Shown piece after piece: positions 30,201 through 35,246 of a stretch of 35,304 nt of DNA. Under the pieces are notes generated by a model. That model was not told the DNA's origin. It did no database searches and was given only the letters and a program-made list of their open reading frames with translations. This stretch comes from a virus. Every line of letters begins with the position of its first letter. The first letter of the stretch is position 1. A program made the translations under genes and the position numbers. Location of the stretch: the IMG/VR virus record IMGVR_UViG_3300030328_003703, positions 1-35,304 of that record. One strand, written 5' to 3'.

Positions 30201-31298
30201 TTTATCTGTATAGGAGATATTATTATCACCAGATACTACACTACCACTTGCTCTAAATCCGATAGTAGAATCTACTGCAATTACAGAAGAACCCACACCA
30301 ACATCACCAATAACTTTAGTTGCTGGTGTAATATTAAAATTACCTTGAACAGTAGATGCACTATCATCATAACCAATGAATAAAGAAATTTTATAATATT
30401 GTTGTGATGCTGTTACTGCTACACCAATTCTTGTAAATGGTTCTACTTCAGATATAGCTGCATTAGTGTTTAAATCGGATGTTTTATATAATGTTTGTCC
30501 AATTAAATTTTTAGGATTTGGTGGTTCTCCATCAGGAGAATTTTCATTAACAATTTCTCCTATAACAACTTCACGTCTAACATATTGTGCTGCTGATGAT
30601 TTTATTAGATAATCTTCTAAATTTATAATAGAAGGTGTTTCATTATAAAGTATACCGAATAATATTCTAAATGATTCATTAGTACCTTTTGATTGATATA
30701 AAGCTCTTGATTCTTTTAAAAAATTACCAACATTTAATGTAGGAGTAAAATCAACATCTTCTAAACCAGGTACTAAACTAAATTTTAATTTCTGATAAAA
30801 TTCTTTAAGAAATAAAGAACTTAAATTTTGTACAGAACTACCAGAAGAATGAGATGCTGCTATTGAATCAGAAAATATTAATTCTTCTCTATTTAAATCT
30901 TGATGATAACCAGTTATTCCACTAAATCCACGTTTGCAACCTATAAATGAATTGGTAGTAATACCAGTATATGTGATTATTTCATCATCAATTTTTAATA
31001 ATCCATATTCATCAGGAAATCCTTTTGTACTAGATACCTGAATCGTTTTATCATCTGCAGTAATATCTACACTAAGATTTGAATTATCAACTATAACTTC
31101 AGGAATTAAACTATCTAAACTCAAATATTGATCTAAATTATTTACTATATCAACTGGACCACCTTGATATTCCTGAGAAATATAATATTGCTTTAAAAAA
31201 TCTAATGCTTTAGGACTTTCAGTTTTAATAAATTCTGGAAGTTGGTTATCAATAATTTGTTGAATCTTCACTCTAGATTCAAAAACGTTTTGTATCAT
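18213..31298 (-). CDS. 7: Giant gp7-related baseplate wedge protein with repeat modules
   Basis: 4361 aa, over four times T4 gp7 (1032 aa). Residues about 150-300 resemble the C-terminal part of T4 gp7: FLKESRALYQSKGTNESFRI then LFGILYNETP (193-222), and LIGQTLYKT (265-273), against T4 FFESRSYDFYSTKGIEASYK, FLFKVLYNEEV and LVGQTIYTA (recollection). Later parts: many HGFxxGDxVxYxT units, a YHYH-like segment (about 1288-1403: WAYDGNPIYGSFGY, LDRNNGRF, GVYAYFAT), a cupredoxin-like stretch without ligands (about 1930-2022), several GGxGY repeats, and three modules with YPRxTDPVxG-like motifs (about 3390-3730). It lies 1 bp after gp6 and before gp8, the T4 gp7 slot. Likely role: wedge scaffold, with large outer decorations. 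The gene symbol is by synteny plus partial likeness; it could be annotated simply as a virion structural protein. Confidence 0.85.
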   Translation of the reverse strand: MIQNVFESRVKIQQIIDNQLPEFIKTESPKALDFLKQYYISQEYQGGPVDIVNNLDQYLSLDSLIPEVIVDNSNLSVDITADDKTIQVSSTKGFPDEYGLLKIDDEIITYTGITTNSFIGCKRGFSGITGYHQDLNREELIFSDSIAASHSSGSSVQNLSSLFLKEFYQKLKFSLVPGLEDVDFTPTLNVGNFLKESRALYQSKGTNESFRILFGILYNETPSIINLEDYLIKSSAAQYVRREVVIGEIVNENSPDGEPPNPKNLIGQTLYKTSDLNTNAAISEVEPFTRIGVAVTASQQYYKISLFIGYDDSASTVQGNFNITPATKVIGDVGVGSSVIAVDSTIGFRASGSVVSGDNNISYTDKSINQFFGCSGINKPISSTDNIRSNEDTYFGYESGDTTRKVEFRLTGVLSEFEQVSEDVTVDEGEIIGVRNLGELIKNPSENKTYKEILANSLIYNTSTRYQIQNPIDDNILTLNAATYDRSSLKEGDAVEILGRGSNDIIFGKNELCYIKQTFDNNEIKLSADIPDNLIKSDREYDLRRKINTPISTKTPLEYDNITSDVQNLYVEEENELVYIASNSLPSHRLDKNFDKLKDIQNKFIKYLSGIDIEIKSATIPDDHTSAYGLWDEISDSLTNQYASIRFSDIVPFIDGDEVYYKPSGDPYGGLTEGTYFVEVDSTDNQKIKLYSSPTFIGSSDYLRIQDSPGNHTFTLNSQKSGKIGAQKLLKKFPLNVDSIKSKESITTPGTTGMLVNGVEITNYKSKDKVYYGNLESVSVLNSGTNYDVINLPEIDVATGFGVTALIQPVIQGSIKKVFVDTQNFDIKDVISVNVKGGNGNAIIEPIVNVRYRDVSFSGLSTSDFGGVSQEFDTIKFDTDHAFYKGQEVIYNSNGSPGVGVGIGTSTLSNGASYFVDIINEKTIKLHSSFNDAVTQTNPIDLNTINALGRDHKFSTLSNQKYVAGLNLIDGGTFTNRKLIVKPVGISTHYDKIIFDNHGFDDGDKIVYSTTGTKISGLTTSTGISTTTNQYQIIKLDDNSFRLSDAGIGGSITSNYTRGNYVRFESVGGGYHNFSYPDISISLTYAPIGIGTDTRNIEEILVTPIVRGSIIDAYLYETGTGYGSSIINFENNPIISIKSGKNASLKPNIINGKIDSVSVSFSGNEYVSIPDLNVIDSSGYGTGAELLPIIVNGRITDVKVINAGIGYSSIDTSINVVAAGKNAIIDSKVRKLDVNNNFRYAKKSFGATEGTIKYTDVGQLLLESNNNLQYSICGYNQTLRDYFGDTATEITNIHSPIIGWAYDGNPIYGSFGYKDPKEQLNNQRLITGYELDSSNIVDRPNTNVFPLGYFIDDYKFTDNGDLDRNNGRFTKTPEFPAGVYAYFATIDNENNPTFPYFIGDSYRSTPIQQDIDQSFDFTKSKLLRNTFPYKVSEKYIDNDFIIETDEIAKQKSIVDSVTIGSVDELSIVSSGDNYQIDNLLEFDDDGTEGNGLTARVSSLKGKDIVDINIDSTVINDVIFTWDDGNRIKGSILPYHSLKDKDNITISGFASTLSELNGNYPIGVTTFSASGIGTILASSGITTEIYVSSIPESVSIGSSIGIGTETLKVLDIYRNLKILRVERGLTGIAHTIPFKISYLPDSFIINKSINSFDSKLNNKVYFNPKESIGFGTISGISSSVTFGFGISDSIVRNIPTQRIYIEKHPFTEGQEVVFTAGTSNIAISTDGTDPTFSLPSTVYISNTSNNTIGIRTGIGTDLNGSSYSDVFFVSGGANEDNTYSFESKYNQLFGNIQKNVATVSVSTSHSLQVDDEISLNIKPNLSVGIDTTSIVNIRRDEITGFSLLDSIEFNSTGINTSTSQLEIISHGLKTGDKISYTTTEPNIIPEGLSIRDYFVYKVDNNKFKLSETLNDAISNPPVTVGIASTGGISQSISLINPQINVVRNNSLVFDLTHSSLQDYKLKLYYDVDFKNEFVSTASTIFDLISEGTPGIGDTATFTIDYNPSLPNQLYYTFEKSGFISTSDINVKNYSEIKFVDSGYNDTYNIIGTGTTTFDIALKSLPERLSYNQSDCDSLLYSTNSLTEKGGIDKVSIDYGGFGYKKLPNFVGTSSTEGTGALIISKSKDIGNVNQVRIVNEGFEYSSDNTLKPNASISPFITIKESNTIGNIFVTSGGRGYLNEPTINIVDSVTKKVLDKGIFSLDLIGNSINRVDILSNPYGLSDNPVNLFTTNNSNGVGIKTVLSNSSGIFTCAITTPPAGFTNPPFSPGDEAFVEGITKNSITGSGFNSKDYGFEFFKVLSCDDTGLDFKVVFDITNLTTNTGIADTINSLASVVNKENYPIFESTLKSTRFIIGEQLLIDGELRDLYITKSESDFIKIFGNYNLLIGDIIIGKESGVIATIDSITSNNGKFIVDYSNKKNIGWYDNVGKLSEDTQVTPDNDYYQNLSYSVKSSRTYDELRSTVNNLLHTSGLKNFADTRIKSTSNVGIGSADATISIRDYIGDNRVDTIYNFDIANSINSNNNSKFISLQNKKLSNYIESTSNEVLKIDNINSQFSNLDSEPHEYLNIFENPVLDYQNLVIRVSDLVNSKVQLSDLVLLQKNNNRFLLEKGQLYSGITTSYGDSSSLGSFDLIEDDLGDHYFRFTPLESPESTDYDIKIIDSRFIFTPATGTYPIGFINLSGTVAIGGIDDGIPTTTGIVTSHSEKVTSLYAKNYLINRTTKEVNYVEVYVTHDGSNTYISEYFIDDLQQEGYSSIGIGSFKGSISGTEFTLNYENNTEDIIDIKSNIVGFGTTSVGTGTHRFKLPNQPDGQERTAIYQSNYSKSIGISTVFELSKSLFNSVKSVIEVSVGSTKALHQVMVVHNSDGVCMNQLPFLSASGTIANTSIEEYDNILGIGTFGVNFDSSNNFLLKFYPDSSFNSSNIQVSALNLCIYNDIDVSNTLNTPDLSYGNIVESVDLYAYNAPYGSRVQKTEFTLTNNNIPIFAKSFDPSDSTEVNLSTGLFTIDNHFFRTNEELVYTPASTFVGVGATAMEYKGSGGIGELPTTVFAVRNNENSFYISTTSPASVGTAVTFVDVGGGNYHKFAMAKSNTKAMVSIDNILQSPVANTLLSYTLKDNVGGQIGTASTIFGLSGISSITFNDILKINDEYLKVVNVGFGTTTIGPITTGIGTTALVVTERGFVGTSATNHTDGSTVQLYRGSYNIVDEKIHFVHPPRGRSGGLRNSSNLLEPKSDFNGRVYLRNDYSTNQVYDDISEQFTGIGQTFNLTVGGANTTGLGNSGGNGLLLINNLYQRPTAENNPGNNYQIIEDTVSGISSISFTGITTDTGDIFISHSDVNQNEVPRGGLIVSLGSTPGLGYAPLVGARTFAKTNANGEITSIVSTGATGPSNSITTANYDNVTGDIIITTKDPHDFELGIVNQFKLHNLEFDCSGQYVGVTTTFFPEDIDTVTGVSSVSYSVLDTIPGDFEHKFVRDVYEGSTGAIQLMGSPFGDRKVTSAVYSPTKGTLIVTHDGASLSHNQAIKFRNGSLVFTCDADSHTTEHPYPRTTDPVYGTTIYIYDVSGNTFTVFVGKSPTYRFKTNVGISTIPHNYMRGGTVMPWYDANYGSGYRGSVSIGITDVPFTHKFVGTSGTSIFVNSWAGTPKTVTNASYEPSSGDLILTIPSHGLTTSDNVGINTDSLIFSCSKDDYKSIHVYPRSTDPVSGILTSINSKTDDTFTVNVGSSIGRNGNITATVGAGGTLAFNIGAAGTNYKNPEITVPEPNYTNLEVKGVSRLGSGTTTDTGIGLLLDVTIGASSTTGTGATQFSVTDWNITRNGYSFKKGDVFTPVGLVTDASLESPISQFELTVVDTFTDSFAAWQFGQFDYIDSIKDQQDGKRTRFNLKYDDEFLNFDKALNSDFNINLSNALLIIINGIIQEPDVSYKFNGGTSFVFTNAPKPEDNISIFFYRGTSESDTQLKEGIRPSLKSGDKLELLRIHDNDVNQKSRVMLGIATIGSGYVETDLYSGDGVNDLDKTLKWTKQKSDRIIDGESVSKSRPSLEPLIFPTAKIIGDISSTDSLTNIFIDNKGIFDDEEEISIKPIGGFIIDSISPVAAGLTAIVSAAGTISALSIVSGGSGYIGATTSVSIGIPTTGIGVGIGTTATATATITNGSITTPITITNEGFGYNQSKVPNVLASLPMSNKLEEVSKINAIQGFTGIITGISTASGIDGASLALEFNLKDGGTYNNLVVNYPIYIHGTSIGSGVTSIYISDDNIVGIGTTFLDNVYNVSAWNSTTGIITCNISSNTSVVGLGSTSGTVYAGEVSWGRLYNNDTGNITRGVNPISIGVTGLTIDAGLTTFPTIQRRLQGLRDTGGIEPS
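20100..21130 (-). repeat. Three related beta modules within the giant gp7-like protein
   Basis: Three copies (approximate borders) share a strand pattern NASYEPSSGDLILT / SAVYSPTKGTLIVT / TANYDNVTGDIIIT. Each is followed by a segment FxCxxD/G and then YPRSTDPVSG / YPRTTDPVYG / FPEDIDTVTG, and FTV or YSV strands. The third is the most diverged. They correspond to residues about 3390-3730. These look like tandemly duplicated decoration domains; no enzymatic motif is seen. Confidence 0.6.
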
Positions 31299-31299
31299 A

Positions 31300-33243
31300 T
31301 TACTGTCGTATTAATTGTCCGTTGAGATAACTTGATGTATAAAAATCTTTTATAAAGGCGGTTCCTGTTATTTCGTCACCTGAACTAATAACATCTCTTA
31401 CAATATTTATTGTACTTTCTGGGATGTTAAAACTCAAATATAAATCTTTCAATCCAATTACATCATTAGATTCTGGTACTGCTTGTATTTCAACAACATT
31501 ACTTCCATCCACTGTTGATGTGATATTTAAAGTTTGTAAAATAATTTCACCTTTAATATAATCTACAGTTCCCGCAGATTTTGCTACAACAACTATATCT
31601 CCTACAGTTGATAATTGTACTAAAGAAAGTCCACCAGTTTTTAAATCAGGATTCGGAACATCAGTTAAATAAACGGGTTTAGATTGACCAGAAATATAAA
31701 ATCCTTTAGATTTTATATTAAAACCAGCAGCATTTACATGAAATTGATTACCATAACACAGTTCATACTGAGCAAATTGATTAAAAGCAACTTTAAGATC
31801 CCTTCTAATTCTTACTTTAGTTATATTGGATGTTATTGCCGTATGAGTATTATCTATTACTTGCTGTACCTTACTATATTTGAATCTTCCACCAAATTTA
31901 TTAACATCTAATGAATTTGCATATGAATTAAGACTATCAATTACTTTTGCTTTTAAAGATTCTGCCGTAGATACCTTTGTATCATCAAAATATACAGCAG
32001 AATCAAGTTCAATGTATAATATCTTCAAATCTGTCAATTTTTGCGTAATTCCTGATATAGAATACTGCTTTAATTGTGATAAAATCCTATTTTTATTAAA
32101 ATCAGATACAAAACTACCATTTTTTGGTTTTATGCTGATGGATACAGTACCAAATTCTGGTGGATCCAACTCTTCTCCACCAATAACTGCAACAGATTCG
32201 GTATCTGGGTATATTCTTTTAATAATTGTTTCATAATCCCTAGAAGTAACTGCTCTAAATTGTGAAGAATAGATTTTTGGAGCAAAATATTTAATAGAAT
32301 TTATAGATTCTGACTCAGCACCATTTTGAGAAACTTGATTTGTTGTTACATTTGGTACTGTAAATGAAAATGGTACTGTATTGGTGACTGATTCTGGATT
32401 ATTTTGTAATATTTTACCCACGAATTCAAAACTATTCTTATTGCCAACACCATTTCCATCTTGACCATCAGTAATGATATATTTTACATTTATTTTTGCA
32501 CCATTTGGCAATTTTTTTCCAATTATACCATCACCAAAGATTAATTCATACTTTTCATCCTGTACTTCTTGAATTAAATAGACTTGTGATGTTGAATTTA
32601 CATCAATAATATTGTTAACTAATGAATATTCAACACCAAGTCCTTCCTCTCCTTCATTTATATACACTTTAATGGTAGAAGTATCAATTCCATCATTATC
32701 TAATATGAATTTTTGATTTATTGAAGCATCAATAGTGAATGTTTTTTCTAATAATGTACCTTGTTTAAGAAGAATATTATTAAATGATGCACTATATCCC
32801 GTGTCTGATGTTCCTTTTATTGGTGCAACCCAGTTTTCGGATGTTGAGAATACAAATGAAGTATTATTTGCATTACCCACACATATCAAACCAGATGGTA
32901 AAATTGCATTTGGTGTTGCATTAATATTAGAAACTTCTAAACCAGTAATAACAAAGGATACCTGTGCCGTGGCCGCCGTCCTGGAGCGTGGTACATAACC
33001 AATGTTTCTTGCTAAGGAAACCACATTTTGACGCATTGTCGCTGATTCCAGAAAGGACTCATTGACAATCATGTTGGAATTGAATGCTGTAATATAGGTA
33101 TTATATGCCAGTGTGTCTATTAGGACTGAAAAATTAGAGCCTTCAAAATCAAAGTCAGTAAAATCGCTATTCGCACGTAAATAATCTTTAATTGAAGTCT
33201 TTATTTGATCAAAATCAAGATTTGTAAATTTAGTAAACGGCAT
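31300..33243 (-). CDS. 6: Baseplate wedge protein gp6 (baseplate J-like)
   Basis: 647 aa, close to the 660 aa of T4 gp6. The N-terminus FTNLDFDQIKTSIKDYLRAN, then SNFSVLIDTLAYNTYITAFN and MIVNESFLESATMRQNVVSL ARNIGYVPRS, is the highly conserved gp6/baseplate_J opening (residues 4-105). The central part has YELIFGDGIIGKKLPNGAKI, the baseplate_J core motif FGDGxxGxxxP. QFRAVTSRDYETIIKRIYPD is the second conserved block, and a beta domain ends the protein. gp6 dimers form the continuous inner ring of the baseplate and bind gp25 and gp7. It starts 1 bp after gp25, and the gp7-like giant starts 1 bp after it, matching direct assembly partners. Confidence 0.95.
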   Translation of the reverse strand: MPFTKFTNLDFDQIKTSIKDYLRANSDFTDFDFEGSNFSVLIDTLAYNTYITAFNSNMIVNESFLESATMRQNVVSLARNIGYVPRSRTAATAQVSFVITGLEVSNINATPNAILPSGLICVGNANNTSFVFSTSENWVAPIKGTSDTGYSASFNNILLKQGTLLEKTFTIDASINQKFILDNDGIDTSTIKVYINEGEEGLGVEYSLVNNIIDVNSTSQVYLIQEVQDEKYELIFGDGIIGKKLPNGAKINVKYIITDGQDGNGVGNKNSFEFVGKILQNNPESVTNTVPFSFTVPNVTTNQVSQNGAESESINSIKYFAPKIYSSQFRAVTSRDYETIIKRIYPDTESVAVIGGEELDPPEFGTVSISIKPKNGSFVSDFNKNRILSQLKQYSISGITQKLTDLKILYIELDSAVYFDDTKVSTAESLKAKVIDSLNSYANSLDVNKFGGRFKYSKVQQVIDNTHTAITSNITKVRIRRDLKVAFNQFAQYELCYGNQFHVNAAGFNIKSKGFYISGQSKPVYLTDVPNPDLKTGGLSLVQLSTVGDIVVVAKSAGTVDYIKGEIILQTLNITSTVDGSNVVEIQAVPESNDVIGLKDLYLSFNIPESTINIVRDVISSGDEITGTAFIKDFYTSSYLNGQLIRQ

Positions 33244-33244
33244 G

Positions 33245-33646
33245 TTATCTAGTTGCCTCTAGGAGGAAGGTATATTCTTGTGTTGGAAACTCTTGTCCAA
33301 TAATATCGTATATAATTGTTATTTCAAATGCATTAGTATCTGGTTGTGCATCCACACTAACATCTACATTAGCAATTCTTGGTTCAAAGTTGTCTAGTGC
33401 AACTCTAATTTGATCTTGAATATTAGATGCAGTACCAAAATCTACAAAATCAAAGAGACTATTATAAACATCAGAACCAAATAAAGGATCAAAATGTCTT
33501 TCAGTTGGAATTGTTTGAACTATATTGCGTACAGATTTACGAATGGCACTCTCATTTTTTAATATCTTCAAGTCTTGTGACACAGGATGTGGCTCAAATG
33601 ATAAACTAATATCCTTAAATGATCGTGATATCCTAGTAATCGCCAT
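33245..33646 (-). CDS. 25: Baseplate wedge protein gp25 (GPW/gp25 family)
   Basis: 133 aa, the family's usual length (T4 132 aa). The frame stays open upstream to 33853, but the start chosen is the ATG at 33646 (MAITRISRSFKDISLSFEPH): it gives the family length, and the upstream part overlaps a terminator, a late promoter and another gene. The GPW/gp25 core is NIVQTIPTERHFDPLFGSDV, then YNSLFDF (41-67), followed by the EPRI motif (88-91) and a closing strand pair. gp25 is lysozyme-fold-like and binds gp6 and the sheath at the inner baseplate. The start of the first late unit; an exact TATAAATA lies 20 nt upstream, with no strong Shine-Dalgarno sequence. Confidence 0.95.
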   Translation of the reverse strand: MAITRISRSFKDISLSFEPHPVSQDLKILKNESAIRKSVRNIVQTIPTERHFDPLFGSDVYNSLFDFVDFGTASNIQDQIRVALDNFEPRIANVDVSVDAQPDTNAFEITIIYDIIGQEFPTQEYTFLLEATR

Positions 33647-33666
33647 TAATAAACAGAGTTTTTCTT

Positions 33667-33674
33667 TATTTATA
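33667..33674 (-). promoter_or_regulatory. T4-type late promoter box
   Basis: The minus strand reads TATAAATA exactly, 20 nt before the gp25 ATG (33646) and just downstream of the terminator at 33689..33715. This order (terminator, then late promoter) separates the cassette upstream from the baseplate operon. Confidence 0.88.
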
Positions 33675-33688
33675 CCACTACTTAACAT

Positions 33689-33715
33689 AAAAAAGGCACC
33701 CTTGCGGATGCCCTT
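33689..33715 (-). terminator. Rho-independent terminator with GNRA tetraloop
   Basis: The minus-strand transcript folds as GGCAUCC-GCAA-GGGUGCC followed by six U. The stem is 7 bp with one U-G wobble, can extend by three more pairs (AAG with UUU), and has a GCAA tetraloop. It starts 4 nt after the stop of the 49-aa gene (33720) and precedes the gp25 late promoter. The only convincing intrinsic terminator in the window. Confidence 0.92.
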
Positions 33716-33719
33716 CATA

Positions 33720-33869
33720 TTATCTGCCTTGTCCTCTGTATCTTTTACGAGCCGAGTTACGAGAGGTTGCCGTATATTTTGAATGTTTGCCCCTCCCTTG
33801 ACGAGTCTTCTTCGGTGGAGATTGTATAAAATTCCCACCACTGATTCCACCACTAAACGTTTTAGCCAT
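33720..33869 (-). CDS. Very basic 49-aa protein, unknown function
   Basis: A short ORF read directly from the sequence: MAKTFSGGISGGNFIQSPPK, then KTRQGRGKHSKYTATSRNSA, then RKRYRGQGR. About a third of its residues are Lys, Arg or His, with no acidic residue, and Gly/Ser fill the rest; it looks disordered and nucleic-acid- or surface-binding. The ATG overlaps the stop of the 57-aa gene (ATGGCTAA) and has the best Shine-Dalgarno sequence of the window (GGAGG, 33873-33877). It is the last gene before the terminator. I believe similar mini-proteins exist next to gp25 in other T4-like cyanophages, but this is memory only. Confidence 0.8.
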   Translation of the reverse strand: MAKTFSGGISGGNFIQSPPKKTRQGRGKHSKYTATSRNSARKRYRGQGR

Positions 33870-34035
33870 TTTCCTCCAAATAAGTTTCAGTTTTAATTGT
33901 ATCGGGATGTGGAGAACCTGTCTGATAATATTGTATCGATAAGTCCTCCATTGTGTTAAAGTATTCAGATTCTCCTAAGTCACCGAATACTACCTTATTG
34001 TCTATAAGAATATTATATAACTCTCGTTTTCTCAT
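33862..34035 (-). CDS. Small acidic protein, unknown function
   Basis: 57 aa beginning MRKRELYNILIDNKVVFGDL and ending KTETYLEENG. The frame is open further upstream (to 34203), but that part lies wholly inside the glycosyltransferase gene and looks like its shadow. The ATG at 34035 gives the usual short overlap (23 nt) with the end of that gene. The stop overlaps the start of the basic 49-aa gene. The protein is Glu/Asp-rich with a predicted helix around FNTMEDLSIQYYQTG. Its opposite charge to the next gene product might reflect a pair, but nothing proves that. Confidence 0.75.
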   Translation of the reverse strand: MRKRELYNILIDNKVVFGDLGESEYFNTMEDLSIQYYQTGSPHPDTIKTETYLEENG

Positions 34036-34771
34036 GCCCGACTCTAATACGAGGATCACACCAGATTTCGAAACCCGCTTCCTTGGCATCAAGACAGAAT
34101 GAGACATCTTCTCCACACATGTCCTGTACCTCACCAGACTCAAAGACTTGCATCTTGGGTGCGAACCAAGGATAAGGTAGTCCTTCGTGCTCGAAGACTC
34201 CATTCTTAATCAATAACCATCCGAAACCTGTATAATCCACTGTGAAAGGTTTGCGTCTCTTGGATATACTTTCGACAGTCTCGTGATTCATCACACCACC
34301 ATTGCTTCGAAAATCTTCCTCTTCTAACCAATGGGCAACAGAAGTTGTCCTACCATCTTCGGTGGCATACCATCCTCCTGCAATGTCTTGATCTACTAAT
34401 ATTAATTGCCAGAATTTTTCACTGTTAAACACAATGTCACTATCAATCCATAATTGCCAATCATATTTTAGCTTACCGTCCCAAGGAATCTGATTCGGTC
34501 CTCGCAGTACATTCGCACCAAGGCACTTGCATCTTGCAAAGTTTACCATTGATGAATAATCCTGCGAAATTTGAATGCTTGCTCCTGATTGTACTAAGTC
34601 AAAACAAAGTTGTACAAAACTTTTAAGAAACTGATAGGATACACCTCTTCCAGGTAGACAGAAGACAATGGTTTTTCCCCTCACCATTTCCTTTGCCTTT
34701 TCATAATCCCATTCAGATTCTTGCTTTTTCTTCATCGGTGCTTTCGCTTTCACCGTAAATCCTTTAGCCAT
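34013..34771 (-). CDS. GT-A type glycosyltransferase-like protein
   Basis: 252 aa. A basic, probably flexible N-terminus (1-20) leads to KTIVFCLPGRGVSYQFLKSF (33-52), the first strand and nucleotide-sugar loop. DWQLWIDSDIVF (104-115) carries the Asp110-Ser-Asp112 DxD-type metal site. DIAGGWYATEDGRTT (129-143) and TGFGWLLIKNGVF (181-193) fit acceptor-side strands. CGEDVSFCLDAKEAGFEIWC then DPRIRVGHEK (219-248) gives the usual Glu/Asp pair and a late His (246). All key positions appear intact. A likely substrate is phage virion protein or DNA, or host envelope; unknown. It is first in a three-gene cassette behind a perfect sigma70 promoter, so it may be made early, unlike its structural neighbours. 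Confidence 0.82.
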   Translation of the reverse strand: MAKGFTVKAKAPMKKKQESEWDYEKAKEMVRGKTIVFCLPGRGVSYQFLKSFVQLCFDLVQSGASIQISQDYSSMVNFARCKCLGANVLRGPNQIPWDGKLKYDWQLWIDSDIVFNSEKFWQLILVDQDIAGGWYATEDGRTTSVAHWLEEEDFRSNGGVMNHETVESISKRRKPFTVDYTGFGWLLIKNGVFEHEGLPYPWFAPKMQVFESGEVQDMCGEDVSFCLDAKEAGFEIWCDPRIRVGHEKTRVI

Positions 34772-34809
34772 AATCGAATTCGCTATGTTAAAATTACTTA
34801 AGTATCAAT

Positions 34810-34838
34810 ATTATACTTCATTATATATTAGGTGTCAA
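34810..34838 (-). promoter_or_regulatory. Consensus sigma70-type promoter
   Basis: The minus strand has TTGACA (34838-34833), exactly 17 bp of spacer, then TATAAT (34815-34810): both hexamers perfect and spacing ideal. The transcript would begin near 34803, about 30 nt before the glycosyltransferase ATG (34771). The -35 box overlaps the stop codon of the upstream 57-aa gene. Such host-type promoters are typical of phage early genes. Confidence 0.88.
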
Positions 34839-35008
34839 TAAGAGTGCTCCATATAACTTTCAGTATTATCCGTATCCTCTAATTCTTCGTAAGTTAGATT
34901 ATCTATGTAACTGTGATATAATCTTCCCCATATTATATTAAACTCCTCATCATTCAGACACTTGAATAAGCATTTATCATTCAAGTATATGTGATAGGTT
35001 TTATTCAT
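34835..35008 (-). CDS. Small acidic protein, unknown function
   Basis: 57 aa from the ATG at 35008: MNKTYHIYLNDKCLFKCLND, then EEFNIIWGRLYHSYIDNLTY and EELEDTDNTE. A longer frame (66 aa) from an ATG at 35035 exists, but the inner start overlaps the previous gene's stop by 8 nt (ATGAATAA), the coupling style of this genome. Predicted beta hairpin plus helix, with many aromatics and an acidic tail. I recall similar small proteins in cyanophages but cannot name a function. The stop codon is embedded in the -35 box of the next promoter. Confidence 0.75.
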   Translation of the reverse strand: MNKTYHIYLNDKCLFKCLNDEEFNIIWGRLYHSYIDNLTYEELEDTDNTESYMEHSY

Positions 35009-35174
35009 CGGCACTTGTGAGAAATAGCTCACCATTATCTACATTCCATTTTAACACAAGGTCTTCGTACCAGTCAAACTCATTAATGATTTCTTCAGGA
35101 ATAGTCATGTGATATCTATCAGTTACTGGATCAATCTCTATAGTCGAAAAAATTTCATCAAAATTTTTTTTCAT
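35001..35174 (-). CDS. Small AbrB/MazE-like protein
   Basis: 57 aa, read directly: MKKNFDEIFSTIEIDPVTDR, then YHMTIPEEIINEFDWYEDLV, then LKWNVDNGELFLTSADE. The core (residues 23-53) follows the swapped-hairpin AbrB/SpoVT pattern: strand, IPxEIxxxF, then W-x-x-x-x-x-L-K/W-x-V-D-N-G-x-L-x-L. It differs in that the DNA-contacting basic residues common in AbrB are mostly replaced by acidic ones, so it may bind a protein rather than DNA. It overlaps the next small gene by 8 nt. The start codon is preceded by AT-rich sequence with only a weak GAG element. Confidence 0.72.
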   Translation of the reverse strand: MKKNFDEIFSTIEIDPVTDRYHMTIPEEIINEFDWYEDLVLKWNVDNGELFLTSADE

Positions 35175-35246
35175 ATTCTCAAAATCCTGTATATGTTTTT
35201 ATATAGGGAAAAAAATTTTTATATGAGAGGGAATTATAGCTGCCTT

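Noticed and set aside
33647-33853. N-terminal extension of the gp25 frame (69 extra residues)
   Set aside because: It would run through the terminator, the late promoter and the 49-aa gene, and the family length fits the ATG at 33646.
34036-34203. N-terminal extension of the 57-aa frame
   Set aside because: It lies entirely inside the well-supported glycosyltransferase gene and has shadow-like composition; the inner ATG gives normal coupling.
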